Shown one piece after another: positions 1 through 11,744 of a DNA stretch of 64,000 nt (its first letter is position 1; each line of letters begins with the position of its first letter). This DNA is from Chinchilla lanigera (Eukaryota > Chordata > Mammalia > Rodentia > Chinchillidae). A program made the position numbers and the translations under genes. The stretch covers positions 6,271,457 to 6,335,456 of the forward strand of contig NW_004955438.1 of NCBI RefSeq assembly GCF_000276665.1. Direction: 5' to 3'. The notes below the pieces were generated by a model. That model was not told where the DNA came from, made no database searches, and saw nothing but the letters and a program-made list of their open reading frames with translations.

Positions 1-384
1 TGAATTCACCAGAAAGAAAGGCATTGGAAGTTCAAGGGCTGGTCCTTTGCAAACTCAGACTTAGTGGACTCTGAGGAAAGGAGATATGCTTTCAGACTCA
101 GATTTGTCTCTTTGCCCTGGGTTTTTCTAGTACTTTCATACATGGAAAAGCAGACAACTTAGAGATCAATGGTAAATTTGTCAACCAAAAACATACATGT
201 TTTTTAGTGACTGAATAGTAATTAAAGTAATAATAAAATTAAAATGGACCTATAATTTTATTCCTTTTATTCAAGTCTTCATATAATGGATTGAGAAAAT
301 TTCTTCATCCTAAAATTAACTGAATGAAATAAGGGTGGTAGGCTTCATGTGAATTTTGTAAAACTTGTCTAAGGAAATAATTGA
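1..384. other. Unassigned AT-rich sequence
   Basis: No recognisable repeat, exon or open frame of note. The stretch is unique-looking and AT-rich up to the start of the ID SINE head. Confidence 0.5.
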
Positions 385-404
385 GGGGCTGGGGATTTAG
401 CTCA
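385..404 (+). repeat. ID SINE, 5' head only, cut by assembly gap
   Basis: The 20 bases before the gap match the start of the rodent ID element (tRNA-derived, with the A-box region GGATTTAGCTCA). The rest of the element is lost in the N run that follows. The same head is seen intact at 14720. Confidence 0.8.
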
Positions 405-703
405 NNNNNNNNNNNNNNNNNNNNNNNNNNNNNNNNNNNNNNNNNNNNNNNNNNNNNNNNNNNNNNNNNNNNNNNNNNNNNNNNNNNNNNNNNNNNNNNN
501 NNNNNNNNNNNNNNNNNNNNNNNNNNNNNNNNNNNNNNNNNNNNNNNNNNNNNNNNNNNNNNNNNNNNNNNNNNNNNNNNNNNNNNNNNNNNNNNNNNNN
601 NNNNNNNNNNNNNNNNNNNNNNNNNNNNNNNNNNNNNNNNNNNNNNNNNNNNNNNNNNNNNNNNNNNNNNNNNNNNNNNNNNNNNNNNNNNNNNNNNNNN
701 NNN
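405..703. other. Assembly gap (299 Ns)
   Basis: A run of N with no sequence. It starts inside an ID SINE, so the gap probably hides the SINE body and its A-rich tail. Open frames drawn across it have no meaning. Confidence 0.99.
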
Positions 704-1895
704 TTTATTTTTGTTCTCCATTTCTTTGGATAAGACTTCTAAGATTGTGTCTATTTTATATATCTTCCAGCTTTATCCTAGTTATGATTACTTCACCTGT
801 TTTACAGACTACTTTTTTTTCAAAATCCATATTTATTTTTCAGATTCTGTTCTTGTTCACTAATTTGACTACTAATTTTTAGTCACACTTGTTACTGTTT
901 AACACATGGGATTATTTTGTGCTGGACTGCTAGTACAGGAAGTGGTATATACTGTGAGTTTGGGATTTGTTGTCTTCCATTAAAATGGGTTGAAATTTAC
1001 ACAGCCTCAATCCTTTTCAAGATTTAATCTTAAGCATCTCTTAGAGCAAGACTAAAGTAACCTTTATTTGATGGTTAGTGGCCTTTACTCCTTGACTGTG
1101 ATTCTTTCTCTGATTTATACTGACTTCCCTGAACATTGAATGAGATTTTCACTAGCTCTTTCAAATTTAGAACATTTTCAGCCCTCCTTAGGATCTGAAA
1201 ATTGTTCTCTTCTGCCTTGCTGCATTTTGGTATTTGCCTAAGCGAGCAGAATTTTAATATTATATGCAGAATATCATCTGAAATCCAAAATTTAAGAAGA
1301 ATCAATGCAGATTTCAGGAGTACAGTCCTTGCTCAGCAAATTCTATCTGCCTCAGTCTCTCAACTCTGATCTCCAAATCCTCAAATCAGCAATCCCATGA
1401 TCCTCTATTCATTGTCCTTGGTCCAAAAATTGCCTCCAGGCAGAAAGCTGGACCAACTGGAGATCACAGCTTGTTCGCATTCTTTTGAGGTTCACTGACT
1501 TATTCTGCCTTGTGCTTACTGTTCCAATAGCCATGAACATATTTTTTGTATGTTGCCCATTTTTGTAGCTATTTATATTGAAAAAGAAAATAATCTTCTA
1601 GCTATGCCATTATGATTAGAATTAGTAATACATCCCACTAGTTTTGCTAGATATTCTTTTGTGTATGTGTGTGTGTTTGTGAATTAATCTTTACTGTCAT
1701 GTAATTTTCAATATGACCTTTTAAAATGTGTAATTACTTATTAAAGATATTTCATTTTCCAACACTATATTTGTGTTTTCACAAGCTTATTTTTTTATTA
1801 CACTGCAAATGTATTGCACTTTTGCCAGAACATATGACTAGATATTTTTTCTTTCTTATTTTTAATTGCTCGTTTTTCTTTTTGTTTGTTTTACT
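704..1895. other. Unassigned AT-rich sequence
   Basis: Holds a short TG-rich microsatellite at 1661-1681. I do not recognise any other repeat or exon. The largest open frame (1075-1305, minus) has no family signature. Confidence 0.5.
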
Positions 1896-1998
1896 GTTTT
1901 TTTTTTTTTTTCTGTTGTTATTGTTGTTACCAGGAATCCAACTCAGAACCTTGCACTTGTGAGGAAGATAAAATCCACTGAGCTATATCCCTGGCTCT
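1896..1998 (-). repeat. ID-family SINE (antisense)
   Basis: A T run at 1897-1911 is the tail of a minus-strand copy. The body reads on the minus strand as a tRNA-derived ID element with the A-box part GGATATAGCTCAGTGG and the B-box part near GAGTTGGATTCCTGG. The copy is moderately diverged. Confidence 0.85.
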
Positions 1999-3719
1999 AA
2001 TCTATGCTCTTTTAGAGACTAGGCAAAGTATTGTGAGATAGATGATGTATTTCCCTTAACTGTTGTTTACAAGCCTCTCCATATTTCAGTTACATGTATT
2101 CTTACTGAAATACCTTTAAATTGGAAATATTTGGGGTGTTCATTCCATTCTTTTTGGACTGAGGAGTATAAACACTTCCCATTCTGATTATTTGATGTCT
2201 ATTTTCCTTCTATACAATTTTCTATGTAGTAAAAGGCACTGAGGTTCAGAATATTTGTGACTTCCTATGTAAATTTTTCTATTAACATTATCTAAGTAAT
2301 TTTTATTTGTAATAATATACATTTTTGAGAAGGTTAGTTTTTTGAATACTTTTTAACATTTCTTTTATCACTTTTAACTTAAAAATCTCTATGTTATGTA
2401 TATTGCTCATCACAGAATTGATAGCTGTAGTTTTAAAAAATAATCTAGAAATAAATTCTTTAATGGACAAATTGACTATTTTTCCCAAGTCTATTCTACA
2501 GTATTAAAAATAGTAGATAATTTTTTATTTTAAACTTACATTTTGTTTTACTCCTACCCTTGCTTTTGATAGACATGTTTTATAGGTTTGACTTACTAAA
2601 ATATTAATGAATTATAACTGGAACTGGCAAAGTTTCACACAATGAATACCCTCATGTAAGACACCCACAGAAAGAACATAGTATTAGCAGGCCTAGCAGC
2701 AAGCTCTCTTAGCTCATCTCATAATTTCCTCTTTTGCCAAGGAAAGCAGTATCTGGATTTTTAGTAGCATAGATGAGTTATGTTTGTTTTAGCTTCCTAA
2801 GAATAAGATATATGACATGTACCTGTGATCATATCACATGTACATGTGATCATAGTTAACTGCTTTTATTTTTTTACTATATTACTTGTGAATTCTCTAA
2901 TGACTATCTTCTAGTTCACTAATTTTCTTTTCAATCTATTACCCACTTATTCTTTCTAAAGAGATTATTCGATGAACTTTGCAGCACTGTGACTATAGTA
3001 TCTTACATTCCAGTTTCAGCTTCCTTTTCCCTTCTATTTCTGACTATACTTCATAGCTGTTCATCTGCCAGTGGTGTTGGTATTCTGGTTTGCAAATGCT
3101 TTTTCAGCAGGATTGTTTTATAAGTAGTACTGTGTGCCTGGGTGGGAGAAATTATTCCTTTGGTGCAAATTTATTTCTGCTGAATCTAGTTGTTTCATGA
3201 TTCCAAAAACAGAATTTTGTTAACTTGTCAGCTTTATCAGAATACACACTAAGGATATGTCTTCTGTGTTCTTTTGAGTATTAGGACACCAGTCTTCAAC
3301 CAGGACATCAATTCATTGACTTTCTGAAATTCTGAGGCATTAGAAAGATATTATTGTTCTGTCTTTAGCTGAACATTTGTGTGTAGTTGCCAGAAATTTC
3401 CACTTAAGTTTTATACTTTCAATGGGGAGATACATAACTAAAATCATTCCACTTATTTTTCAATTTATTTTTGCTTCTGTAGTGCTGTAATGATATTTTA
3501 AACATTTACAAAGTAAATAAATCATCCAATTCTTTTTCTGTAAATATATGCATTTAAATGGTGGCCTATGGTATAATACAAAATTAGGAGAATAGGAAAT
3601 CTACAATCTAGGTTACATCTTCAAATAAATTTAAATATTTTGTTTAATTATAACTGTATTCAGTACAAACACAGCAATAGAAATTTCTGAAATGCAAAGT
3701 GAATATATGCAAAATTTTA
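1999..3719. other. Unassigned AT-rich sequence with an 18-bp palindrome
   Basis: Contains a perfect palindrome ATCACATGTACATGTGAT at 2833-2850, with GATCAT also present on both sides. I see no repeat family and no coding signal. Confidence 0.5.
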
Positions 3720-3863
3720 ATTTTTTTGAGATAGGGTTTCACTATATAGTGCAAGCTGACCTTGAATTCATTATGCGACCCTAGCTGCCGTCAACTTGGA
3801 GTGATCTTCTTGCTTCAGTCTCTCCAGTGTTGGGATTACATGCATGAGCCACCCGGCCTGGCT
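3720..3863 (-). repeat. B1 SINE (antisense)
   Basis: Starts with a T run and GAGATAGGGTTTCACTATAT and ends ACCCGGCCTGGC. This is the reverse complement of a 7SL-derived B1 element. Copies of this type are found only in rodents. Confidence 0.9.
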
Positions 3864-3976
3864 AGGGAAATTCTTTAATCTCAATACAAAGAAAAATGGG
3901 ATTATTCTCTCTATAAAACAAATTTTAAAATAAGAAGCATGCTTCTAAGTAGAATAAAAGTAAATTTGGGAGATTA

Positions 3977-4637
3977 TTAGTGTTATAGGCAGCTGAGTTA
4001 GATAGATAGGAATATAACTGGCAGCCAGACAGGGCCAGACCCTCAAAGGAGCCAATATGGAAGACAAGACACCTTGCAAATGTAGATGTATTTGGTGTGG
4101 ACCAGACCTCAAGACAAACGACTAAACAAATGCACTCATATACCTCCCTAGGGATGGATATCAGAGATTGATATTCTAAATAAGTAGCAATCACCTGGAA
4201 AAAGCCAGGAAGAATCACTAGCCCAACCCCTTACAGGAAAAGCCCCTGTTCTGTATTCATACCCACTTGCTACATGACTCACTTCCCCATTTGATCCCAA
4301 TTTAATCGTTTACCTGAAAAAATTATACTTGTAATCTTATTGGCTGACCATAGTTTTGTCCCACGTCATATCCACCTTGTAATTTCCCATTTTCCCCCTA
4401 TTCTGGACCCACCTCACCTCGTGGTTTTGCTCTACAAAGTCCCTGGGAAGGGCAAGGTCCCTGGCAACCCACTCGACCCCCTTCTGTCCTTCTCTTGGAC
4501 GGAAGCTCTCTTTCTCTCAATAAATATATTCAGCTCTTCAGCTCCTTTGTTCCTAAAATTCATTCTTTGATTTTAGAGATCAGGAACTCTTCCCAGATAT
4601 CGCTCAGGTTGGGAGTTTCTTCCCCCTGTATCATTAG
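3977..4637 (+). mobile_element. Solo LTR, ERV1-type endogenous retrovirus
   Basis: The LTR runs from TGTTATAGG at 3981 to CCTGTATCA at 4633, giving TG...CA ends and 653 bp. It is flanked by the direct repeat TTAG (3977-3980 and 4634-4637). A 4-bp target duplication is typical of class I (gammaretrovirus-like) elements. An AATAAA signal in CTCTCAATAAATATATTC at about 4519 marks the R region. No internal retroviral sequence or second LTR is next to it, so it is a recombined solo LTR. Open frames inside it are chance. Confidence 0.85.
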
Positions 4638-4894
4638 TACTTAGAAAATAAAAAGAAAAATTGAATATCCATTTAGTCTAGTTTTAACCAAATATTATAT
4701 CTACATTTCCACTTCAACATGAAAGCTATATTTTATTTTATAAAAAGAAAATAAACTGTAGTTATAGGAATCAAATATTGTTTCATGCATTAGAAAATAA
4801 TTGGTTGGGAAATCGTCAAGTTGAGATGGCCCCAGTGTTGTGTTTCTACAAAAGCAAATTGAAGACCAGAGGAAACAGCATAAGGATTTAGTTT

Positions 4895-5155
4895 AAATGC
4901 TCAGGCACCACCAAGCTACTATGAGGGACTGTCTACTGAGTCCCACCCAAACAAGCCCCACCCCATCCTGCAGCCAATCAGGTAATTTCTTTATTTTGTT
5001 TTCGCACTCAGTCTCTAAAAGCTTCTCTGCTCCCTGCGCTAAAGCAGAACTCTTAAACCTCTTTCAGTTCCAAGTCTGCCCAATTCATAAATCTTTTAAT
5101 GGTAAAATAGACTCTGTGAAACTTGTTTCCTTTAAAGGTTTCTTGTGACACATCA
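4895..5155 (+). mobile_element. Probable LTR fragment
   Basis: A GC-richer block with CCAATCAGG, a pyrimidine-rich middle and the segment AGCAGAACTCTTAAACCTC followed by a TTCATAAATC-type end. This resembles the U3-R-U5 style of an ERV LTR. I found no clean TG/CA ends or target duplication, so the family is open. Confidence 0.45.
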
Positions 5156-5164
5156 AAGGAACAG

Positions 5165-5375
5165 CACAGTATAGTCATTCACAGCTCACATTTTGTAGCC
5201 AGACTTCAAGGTGTCAAATCTTGACGGCTGTTGACATTCATGTTCTAGGGCAGGTTATGTAAGCTCTACTTATTTTCCTATCAGTAAATGAAGATAACTA
5301 TTTGAAAACTTTTAAAAATTGAACTGAATGATTTAACATGAAATATTTTGTACATGTTAGGAGTAATGTGATTGA
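5165..5375 (+). repeat. MIR SINE
   Basis: Shows the ancient mammalian MIR pattern: GTAGCCAGACTTCAAGG, the region near GGGCAGGTTATGTAAGC, then CCTATCAGTAAATGAAGATA. The order and spacing fit a nearly complete MIR copy. Confidence 0.8.
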
Positions 5376-6778
5376 TACTTCATGAAAAACCCATAGGTGT
5401 AGTGTAATGCTTTCTTATGTCCTAGGCTGTCTCCATTTGTATGTAAGGTAACATTTCACCACAAGTAACAGGAAGAATTCTTTTGAGCTGCAAGGGATCT
5501 AGGCAGCATATCACAATTTTCTCACCATATTGATTTCTTTTCTTCTACTAACTTTTAAGTTTTTCTAAGCCATGCTTCATTTTTAACAGGAAGAAAAACG
5601 ATGCATAATTAAAAAGACAATTATTTTTCTCCTAATTTTTAAACATGAAAAGTCTTTGTAGTACAAAAAGCAGTAATTTACTTCCTAAAGAATTTACAAC
5701 AATAAAGTTAACACATCAGTAGACAGAATGGTAATTCTTCGCTATTTACATAACAAGTGGCTGCAGGTCAGCAGGAGGAATCTAGAATCTTGTGCTCAGT
5801 AATTAAATATTCTGAGAGGAATTGTATCTTTTGGTCAAACTATTATTTTAGTTACTGCTTCATTTTCCCTGCTATATTTTTATTGTGATTAGAAAAAGAG
5901 TTCAAAAAGAAAAATTATGAAATAGTATGAACTAAAAGAATATAGTTGCATTTTACAAAGTTATTGCTACTTATTTTATGGTATTTTTCTTAAATACCAT
6001 AGGTTACCTTCAGTGGAAAAACTGGAATAACAAATGCTGAAAGTGTTAATAATTTAGGGTACTGCTCCATACTATTTCACAGATTATTCATAGTATTTCA
6101 TCCATTTTATTCATTAATTCAATAAAATATTTGATTATTAATATTTAAGGAGATCGTAATGCAGTCAGGTCCTATATCATAGAAGTTGAGTTTACTTATT
6201 TGGGTGTGCTTTTCAATTCAGAATGATAGTGAAAAACAATAATGACATCCTTGCAGTCCGGTAGTTCAAGAATAACAAATTTTACCGAGAGGACCTTAGT
6301 AAAACAAGACACCTCAGCATATTAGAAACATGAAGCAAAGACATGAAAATACAGAAAAAAAAATGGGTCATTCATTCATTTATGCCCTCTTATGTATGCT
6401 GAATAGGGATTTGAACTGCTGGAAAGTAGTTGTGAGAAGACACATTCTTTAGAGCATTGAACTCTGACCTAAGTCAGCTAGAAAAGTGTTACTGAGATAT
6501 TTTAGGAATCATAAAACAGAAATCCTGGGTAAGTCTTATAGATATTTGGAGAGTGAACAAGTTGGGCTTTTTCAGGAACCAGTGAAAAGGGTCTGAGGTA
6601 TGGGCATACCTGAGCATTCTCCAAAGAGCTGGACAACCGTGGTACATGATGTTGCAGAGTAAAAGCAGTAAAAGGGCAGACACATCCTACATGGCTTGAT
6701 AGATTTTCATAAGAAATCTGGTTTTTACCATCAAAGAGATAGGAAAAGTTTGACAAGAAAACTCTAATGATCTGATTG
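5376..6778. other. Unassigned AT-rich sequence
   Basis: No repeat family recognised. Several frames of 60-85 codons occur on the minus strand near 6.5-6.9 kb, but they overlap one another and run into the B1 copy. Confidence 0.5.
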
Positions 6779-6966
6779 ATTTTTCTGTTTGTTTGTTTGA
6801 AACAGAATCTCTGATTTCTTTTGGTTTAAAACCGAATCTCACTAGGTGGTTTGGGTTGTCCTTGAATTCACAGTGTAGACCCAGGCTGTCCTCAAACATG
6901 TGGTGATCCTCCTAACTCAGCCTCTTGAGTGCTGGGACTATAGGAGTGTGCTACAATGCTTATCCC
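6779..6966 (-). repeat. B1 SINE (antisense), with TTTG-rich tail
   Basis: Begins with a TTTG-rich tail and reads TGTCCTTGAATTCACAGTGT, then GTGATCCTCCTAACTCAGCC and GTGCTGGGACTATAGGAGTG. This is the reverse complement of B1. The left part is partly duplicated. Confidence 0.85.
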
Positions 6967-7144
6967 TGATTGTTATTTTAAAAAGAAGTTTAGATCAAGG
7001 TGTAGTCTAAGGTATAGGATATTTGAAGGCAGAGATCAAAATCAGATGAACAAAAGCAAACACTGCAAAAATCCAGAAGGATTCACGGTTTGAATTTTGT
7101 GAAAGCAGGGGGAACAGTAGGAGTAATTCACATGACTGATATTT

Positions 7145-7200
7145 TCCTTTACTTTTTTTGCTTTTTTGAGACAAGGACTCACTACGTAGATCATGCAGAC
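7145..7200 (-). repeat. B1 fragment (antisense)
   Basis: TTTTTTGAGACAAGGACTCA followed by CTACGTAGATCATGC matches the tail end of an antisense B1. The copy breaks off after about 50 bp. Confidence 0.6.
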
Positions 7201-7696
7201 AATTTAGAAACCAAATGGTATATAATTTAAAACAAAGTTTCTTAATATCATTTCTAGAAACACAAGTTCAATATGTCTGACATAGAATGTATATATTTAT
7301 GTTTATATATATATGCACATATATATACACAATATGTGATATATATAGGATATACAAACACTTTATTCACACACACTAGATTGGCAAGAGGGAAAATTGA
7401 AATAATGATATTTTATTTTGAATAACTATATATATAGAAGTATTTCCTGGATTAATAATAGGCAACCTGCTTAGAGGCCAGCTGCTTGTTTTCATAAATA
7501 AAGTTTTTTGGAATACAGACTTACTTGTTTATTTATGTGTTATATGTGGTCAATTTCACCTTGTAACAGCAGATTTAAATAACTGTGACAAAGACCATAG
7601 TGATCAGAAATGGAAATAAAATGGAAATTATGAGGCCTTTCAAAAGTGAAGTTTGCTTATTTTCTCCCTAGGTAGTGGTTTCCATAAATGCAATCA
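7201..7696. other. AT-rich sequence with TA-rich microsatellite
   Basis: An imperfect TATATA tract lies at about 7288-7350. The rest is unassigned. Confidence 0.6.
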
Positions 7697-8035
7697 TACA
7701 TTTTAATTTTTTTATATTAAAAAGAAAAAAACAATAACAAAAAACAACAGCACAGACAAAAATAAAACAACACAAGGAAAATAAAAACACTACAGGATTT
7801 CACAAGATAATAGGAATTAACAGTGGTTATTATATTACATATTTTTATCTTCAATTAAGTTCCTCAGATTACCAAATGTAAGAAAGCAAGATTGATCAAA
7901 CAATTAAAGATAATAAAATGTAATTTAAAAAGTTAGAAATGACACAGAACTTTACTAGACAAAATGGTAGAAATTCAACAATGGTTGTTATATTGCATAT
8001 TGTAGTCTTCAAATTAGTTATAGTAAGTAAAGTGA
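7697..8035 (+). repeat. Unnamed dispersed repeat, two units in tandem
   Basis: The core GGAATTAACAGTGGTTATTA at about 7813 recurs diverged at about 7970 (AAATTCAACAATGGTTGTTA), a spacing near 157-160 bp. Each core is preceded by an A-rich stretch and followed by TATTRCATATT and a TCTTCAA block. A third copy lies at 63800-64000. I do not recognise the family; it could be a piece of a LINE, an ERV interior or a satellite-like repeat. Confidence 0.6.
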
Positions 8036-8443
8036 AGTAGATTGAATGTTGCAGACCAAGAGATGAAGATATGAAGACTGGTAGTGGATTTTCTAAGCTA
8101 ATTCACTGTCATTGATGCAATTTCCCTGTAAGGACTGACCACCCACTTTGTTCTTGGAACTCTGAGTGGGACTGACTTCTTGGACCCTGTGGGGGCCACT
8201 GGGTCTGCATGCAGTAGAGCTCCTTATGCTACACCAAACGATGCTGAGTGCTGTCGCTTCCATGAGAGATTATGATATAATTCTTGCCTCTTGCTTTTGG
8301 GAACACAATGACCCAAGTGATCTTCTCTCCTTTAACCATTCCTCACTTCATTAAATGAATCAACCTCAACATTTGTAGTATAAGCTGGAGTTCTAGATAT
8401 TTGCTACAGGCAAACTTTTGAAAAAATATTACCCAGAAACTTT
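8036..8443. other. Unassigned sequence
   Basis: Mixed composition, GC-richer around 8150-8230 (TGTGGGGGCCACTGGGTCTG). It may be an old LTR or DNA element, but I could not match one. Confidence 0.4.
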
Positions 8444-8801
8444 GATGCTGTTATGGTTTGTGTCTGGATGTCACCCCAAAGCCTCATGTGGTCATGGGGC
8501 AGGCTTTTAGAGTTTGATTGATTATGGGTGTGAGAGCTGCACCCGCCCTGGGGTGGATAGTTTGCATATGTAAGGGAGAGAAAAAGGGTGCTTGAGGCCA
8601 TTCCTGGCTTTTGTGCTTGTTGCTTTGCTGTGTTCTGCAGACATGAGCTATAGCTCTCCGCCATGTGCCACTCTGCCTTATAATCTGCCAAATATAGACT
8701 GAAACCTCCACAAACTGTAAGCGAAATAAACCTTTCCTCCTTAATTTTGGGCATCAGATATTTTGTCCCAGCAATGAGAGAAAAGTAACCAAGACAGATG
8801 C
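8444..8801 (+). mobile_element. MaLR (ERVL-MaLR) solo LTR with target duplication
   Basis: LTR from TGTTATGGTTTG at 8449 to AACCAAGACA at 8796, 348 bp. It is flanked by GATGC on both sides (8444-8448 and 8797-8801), the 5-bp target duplication usual for class III elements. Typical MaLR parts are seen: GGATGTCACCCCAAAGCC near the start, GAAATAAACCTTTCCTCC with the poly(A) signal, and ATTTTGTCCCAGCAATGAGA near the end. There is no interior or partner LTR. Confidence 0.9.
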
Positions 8802-9670
8802 CATACAGTGCTATGGGACTATGATATGTGTGAAACTTCTCTCTTGACCTTTTCCCAGGATTTCCACAGTACGCTCACATTAGACTACTAACAGGTAGAA
8901 AATTACAGACTTTGGTGTTTACTTAGTCTGCATCTACATAATTACAACATAACAGGAAACTAAGCCTGTGCATAGGTGGCTTTTTCTTATCAACATAATC
9001 TGACCATTCTGTAGTGATTCACCAAAGTAATTTTTGTCCTATGGAAAGCAATTGCAGAAAGAATGTGTAAAAGTTAATCAGCAATCTATAGCTCTCTCAG
9101 GATTATTGTGTAATGTTAATGAAGAGAGTCTTTCCATTTTTTCTAGTTGTCAGAGCTTCAGAGAGTGGGTATGAAGAAGCAGAAAATGAGCACACTGAAA
9201 GCCAGGGCTATGCCAGAGGGTGCTTTATCCTGTAAGCTATATAAATTAATGAGCTGTACAAACTAATAATGAATAAAGATCCAAAAACTTGTTTCATAGA
9301 ATCATTATGTGCACTTTTATAAGAGCACAAACTCTTAGAGTTTAACTATTGCTTATATATAAATACCTGAAATGCACAATACTAAGCCTCTGCTCTTTGA
9401 ATAAGTGGACAATAGTACTTTATCAAGACAAAGGAAAAAAACACACAAGTATAAGACAACAACTCTTAAATCCTGACTTCCTCCCAGCACTCACAGAAGG
9501 CCAGGTGACCCAGGGCATATGAGTAAGTCAAGGTCATCTCAGGATAGTATTTCAGATACCTTGTCACAAAACACTTGAACGTAGGCAGTGCTTGGCTGAT
9601 GGAAATATCCACCAAGATAGGTTTAACTTTGGTACTCTGAGGCTAGAAATAGGAAAAAGTCATTACCTCT
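8802..9670. other. Unassigned AT-rich sequence
   Basis: No recognised repeat or exon. Includes the short unmatched block AGCCAGGGCTATGCCAGAGG near 9202. Confidence 0.5.
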
Positions 9671-10035
9671 TGTGCTAGCTAAACTTGTCAACTTGACCGG
9701 ATAAAGAGAATACTGGAGAGACCATGGAGGTGCTATGCTCAACACTAAATTAATGTGCTGATGAACATATCTGGATGGGCCTTTAGGACTTGAGGTCTAG
9801 TTGGAGCTGGACCCCTGGGTACTTGCCTTTGGAGGTATATCTCTAGCTTCCACCCCTGTGTTCTATTTCCTAGATACCTTGACATAAATGGTTTGCGCCA
9901 CCATATGCGTCCTCCAAGATGTTCCTGCCATAGAACCAGAAAACCATCAACTGAAACCTCTGACACCATGAGGCAAACAAAACCTGTCCTCCTTTAAGTT
10001 GCATGTGTCAGGTATTTCTGTGCCATTAGTGAGAA
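9671..10035 (+). mobile_element. MaLR-like LTR
   Basis: Starts TGTGCTAGCTAAACTTGTCA and ends near TTCTGTGCCATTAGTGAGAA. The end segment (AAGTTGCATGTGTCAGGTAT) matches the MaLR 3' pattern seen at 8449-8796. I found no clear target duplication, so the ends are approximate. Confidence 0.6.
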
Positions 10036-10166
10036 CATTGAGCAAGATGCCACTCGTGGGCAGAAGACAAACAAGGAGGAAATACAACTCTTGGAGAGGC
10101 TCTCTTCAGAAGTTGTGTCCTGGAGGGACCCAACAACTGTCACTAACTTGCCATGGATCAGGAGCG

Positions 10167-10257
10167 GGCTAGGGCAGTGGTGATGAACCTATGCTTGTGA
10201 GCCACAACAGCTGTTTGTATCTTAAAAGTTCCAAGGTTTCCCATCACTAGTCTAGCA
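10167..10257. mobile_element. Short hAT-like MITE
   Basis: A 75-bp unit (10175-10249) starts CAGTGGTGATGAACCT. Its end, reverse complemented, reads TAGTGATGGGAAACCT, so the ends form an imperfect inverted repeat. The 8-bp flanks GGCTAGGG and GTCTAGCA agree at five of eight sites, as a decayed hAT target duplication would. The family name is not certain. Confidence 0.55.
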
Positions 10258-11744
10258 GAAAACGCCTGTGGTCCAGGGGAAAGCATTCCTCCCGCCTCAA
10301 TTCCTGAAAATTCCCTAGTGCTCAATATTTGACAAATCTAACTAAAAATCTCACAAGGAAGCTGAACAGTGAGGCAGAAAGGAGGATGAAGAACACATTT
10401 GGAAGAATGAGTGTGTGAAACAGATGGAGAATTAACACGAACAGCGCATCAGGAGAAAACATGTGGCAACAATACTTCAGCCTAGTGTTTTCTTGGTTTC
10501 TTCTTTGCAGAATTTTATTTCCTTGGTTTCACTTCTTTTTTCTTATTCTACTATGTTTGTTGAAAAAACTGTGAAAAAACTTGTGAAAAATCATTGGAAA
10601 AAAATGCCAGAAATTCATTTAGCTTCTTTTTAAATACATACATTTCAGGTATCCACAAGTGTGACATAGCATTTACAGCTCTCTAGACTTCCTTACCAAG
10701 CATCAAAAGGCCTGCAGAATGAAATATACCCACTGAAAGTGCCTTGACTAGAGCCTAATAAATCTTGGACTAGCAGAGAGTAAAAACAGGAAGACCCGCT
10801 GAGCTCTGACATAGGGGGGAGTCTAATCCACTGGATAAATTATTCCAAGAAGAGCTCATCCTTGTGAAAATACATTATCCTTATGACAACACCAAGGCCA
10901 ATGTCTAAAGCAGCTATTGGCTGTGCAAACGCCAGAATCACAAGTGAAATATAGCAGGAAATGGAAGGTAAAGAAAGAAGTAGGTGATCATATAAAAAAC
11001 ACACAGTCAGAAGGAAAGGCCTGCACCTGTCATGGCAGTCTTAGCTCTGAGAAAAGGCATTCCTGTGATCTGCATCAGTTGGCATCTGAAACTCCATGTT
11101 CAGATACAGTTGAAAGATAAGTTCAGAGACTTTCTTCCATGTTATTGATAATTTATTCAGTGACGAATTAACATAGAAGCCAAAGGAGGGTTTTGGGAGA
11201 ACTAAAGTAGTTCTCTCTCCTCTCTCTGTTTGTCTTTGACAGAGCTCAGAGGACAGTACTTATTACGGTTTGGAGAGAAAATCTTCTTGCCCTTTGCTTC
11301 ATTTGGTGAACAGAAGGATAATCTAATAAACACACTTTGTAAAATTCTAGTTCACTTTGTTTCCTCCCATACATATAGAGTGAGCTATAATTCAAATTAA
11401 TTTTGTGGGTGAATCAGGCAAAAGAAATCTAAAGAAAACAATATTGCATTTGATAGGTGCTACTGATGATCTGTTTTTCTGTGCATCTGAAACAGTTATT
11501 TGGAGGAGATTTAGCCATAGCTGCTCCTGATCTCACCACCTCTAATTAAACTTCAAGGGCACCTAACTGCATCTTTCTCTGTTCTGGATCTAACCCTGTG
11601 ATTTCTCCCCTGGAAATTTTGTATCTTCTGCTCATTATAACTTTCATTCCGGATCCTCATGTAAATGACTTTTACTTGTCCTAATCCGTCCCGCTGGTAG
11701 TTGTCTCCTCAGAGAACACTTAACTTGTCAGTTCAAGGATCATT
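10258..11744. other. Unassigned sequence
   Basis: Includes a repeat-free stretch at about 10650-11130 with balanced composition and a 67-codon frame (10917-11120, plus). Nothing in it resembles a known family. Confidence 0.5.

Noticed and set aside
305..863. Open frames of 138 and 160 codons across the N run
   Set aside because: Most of their length is unknown bases, so they carry no coding evidence.
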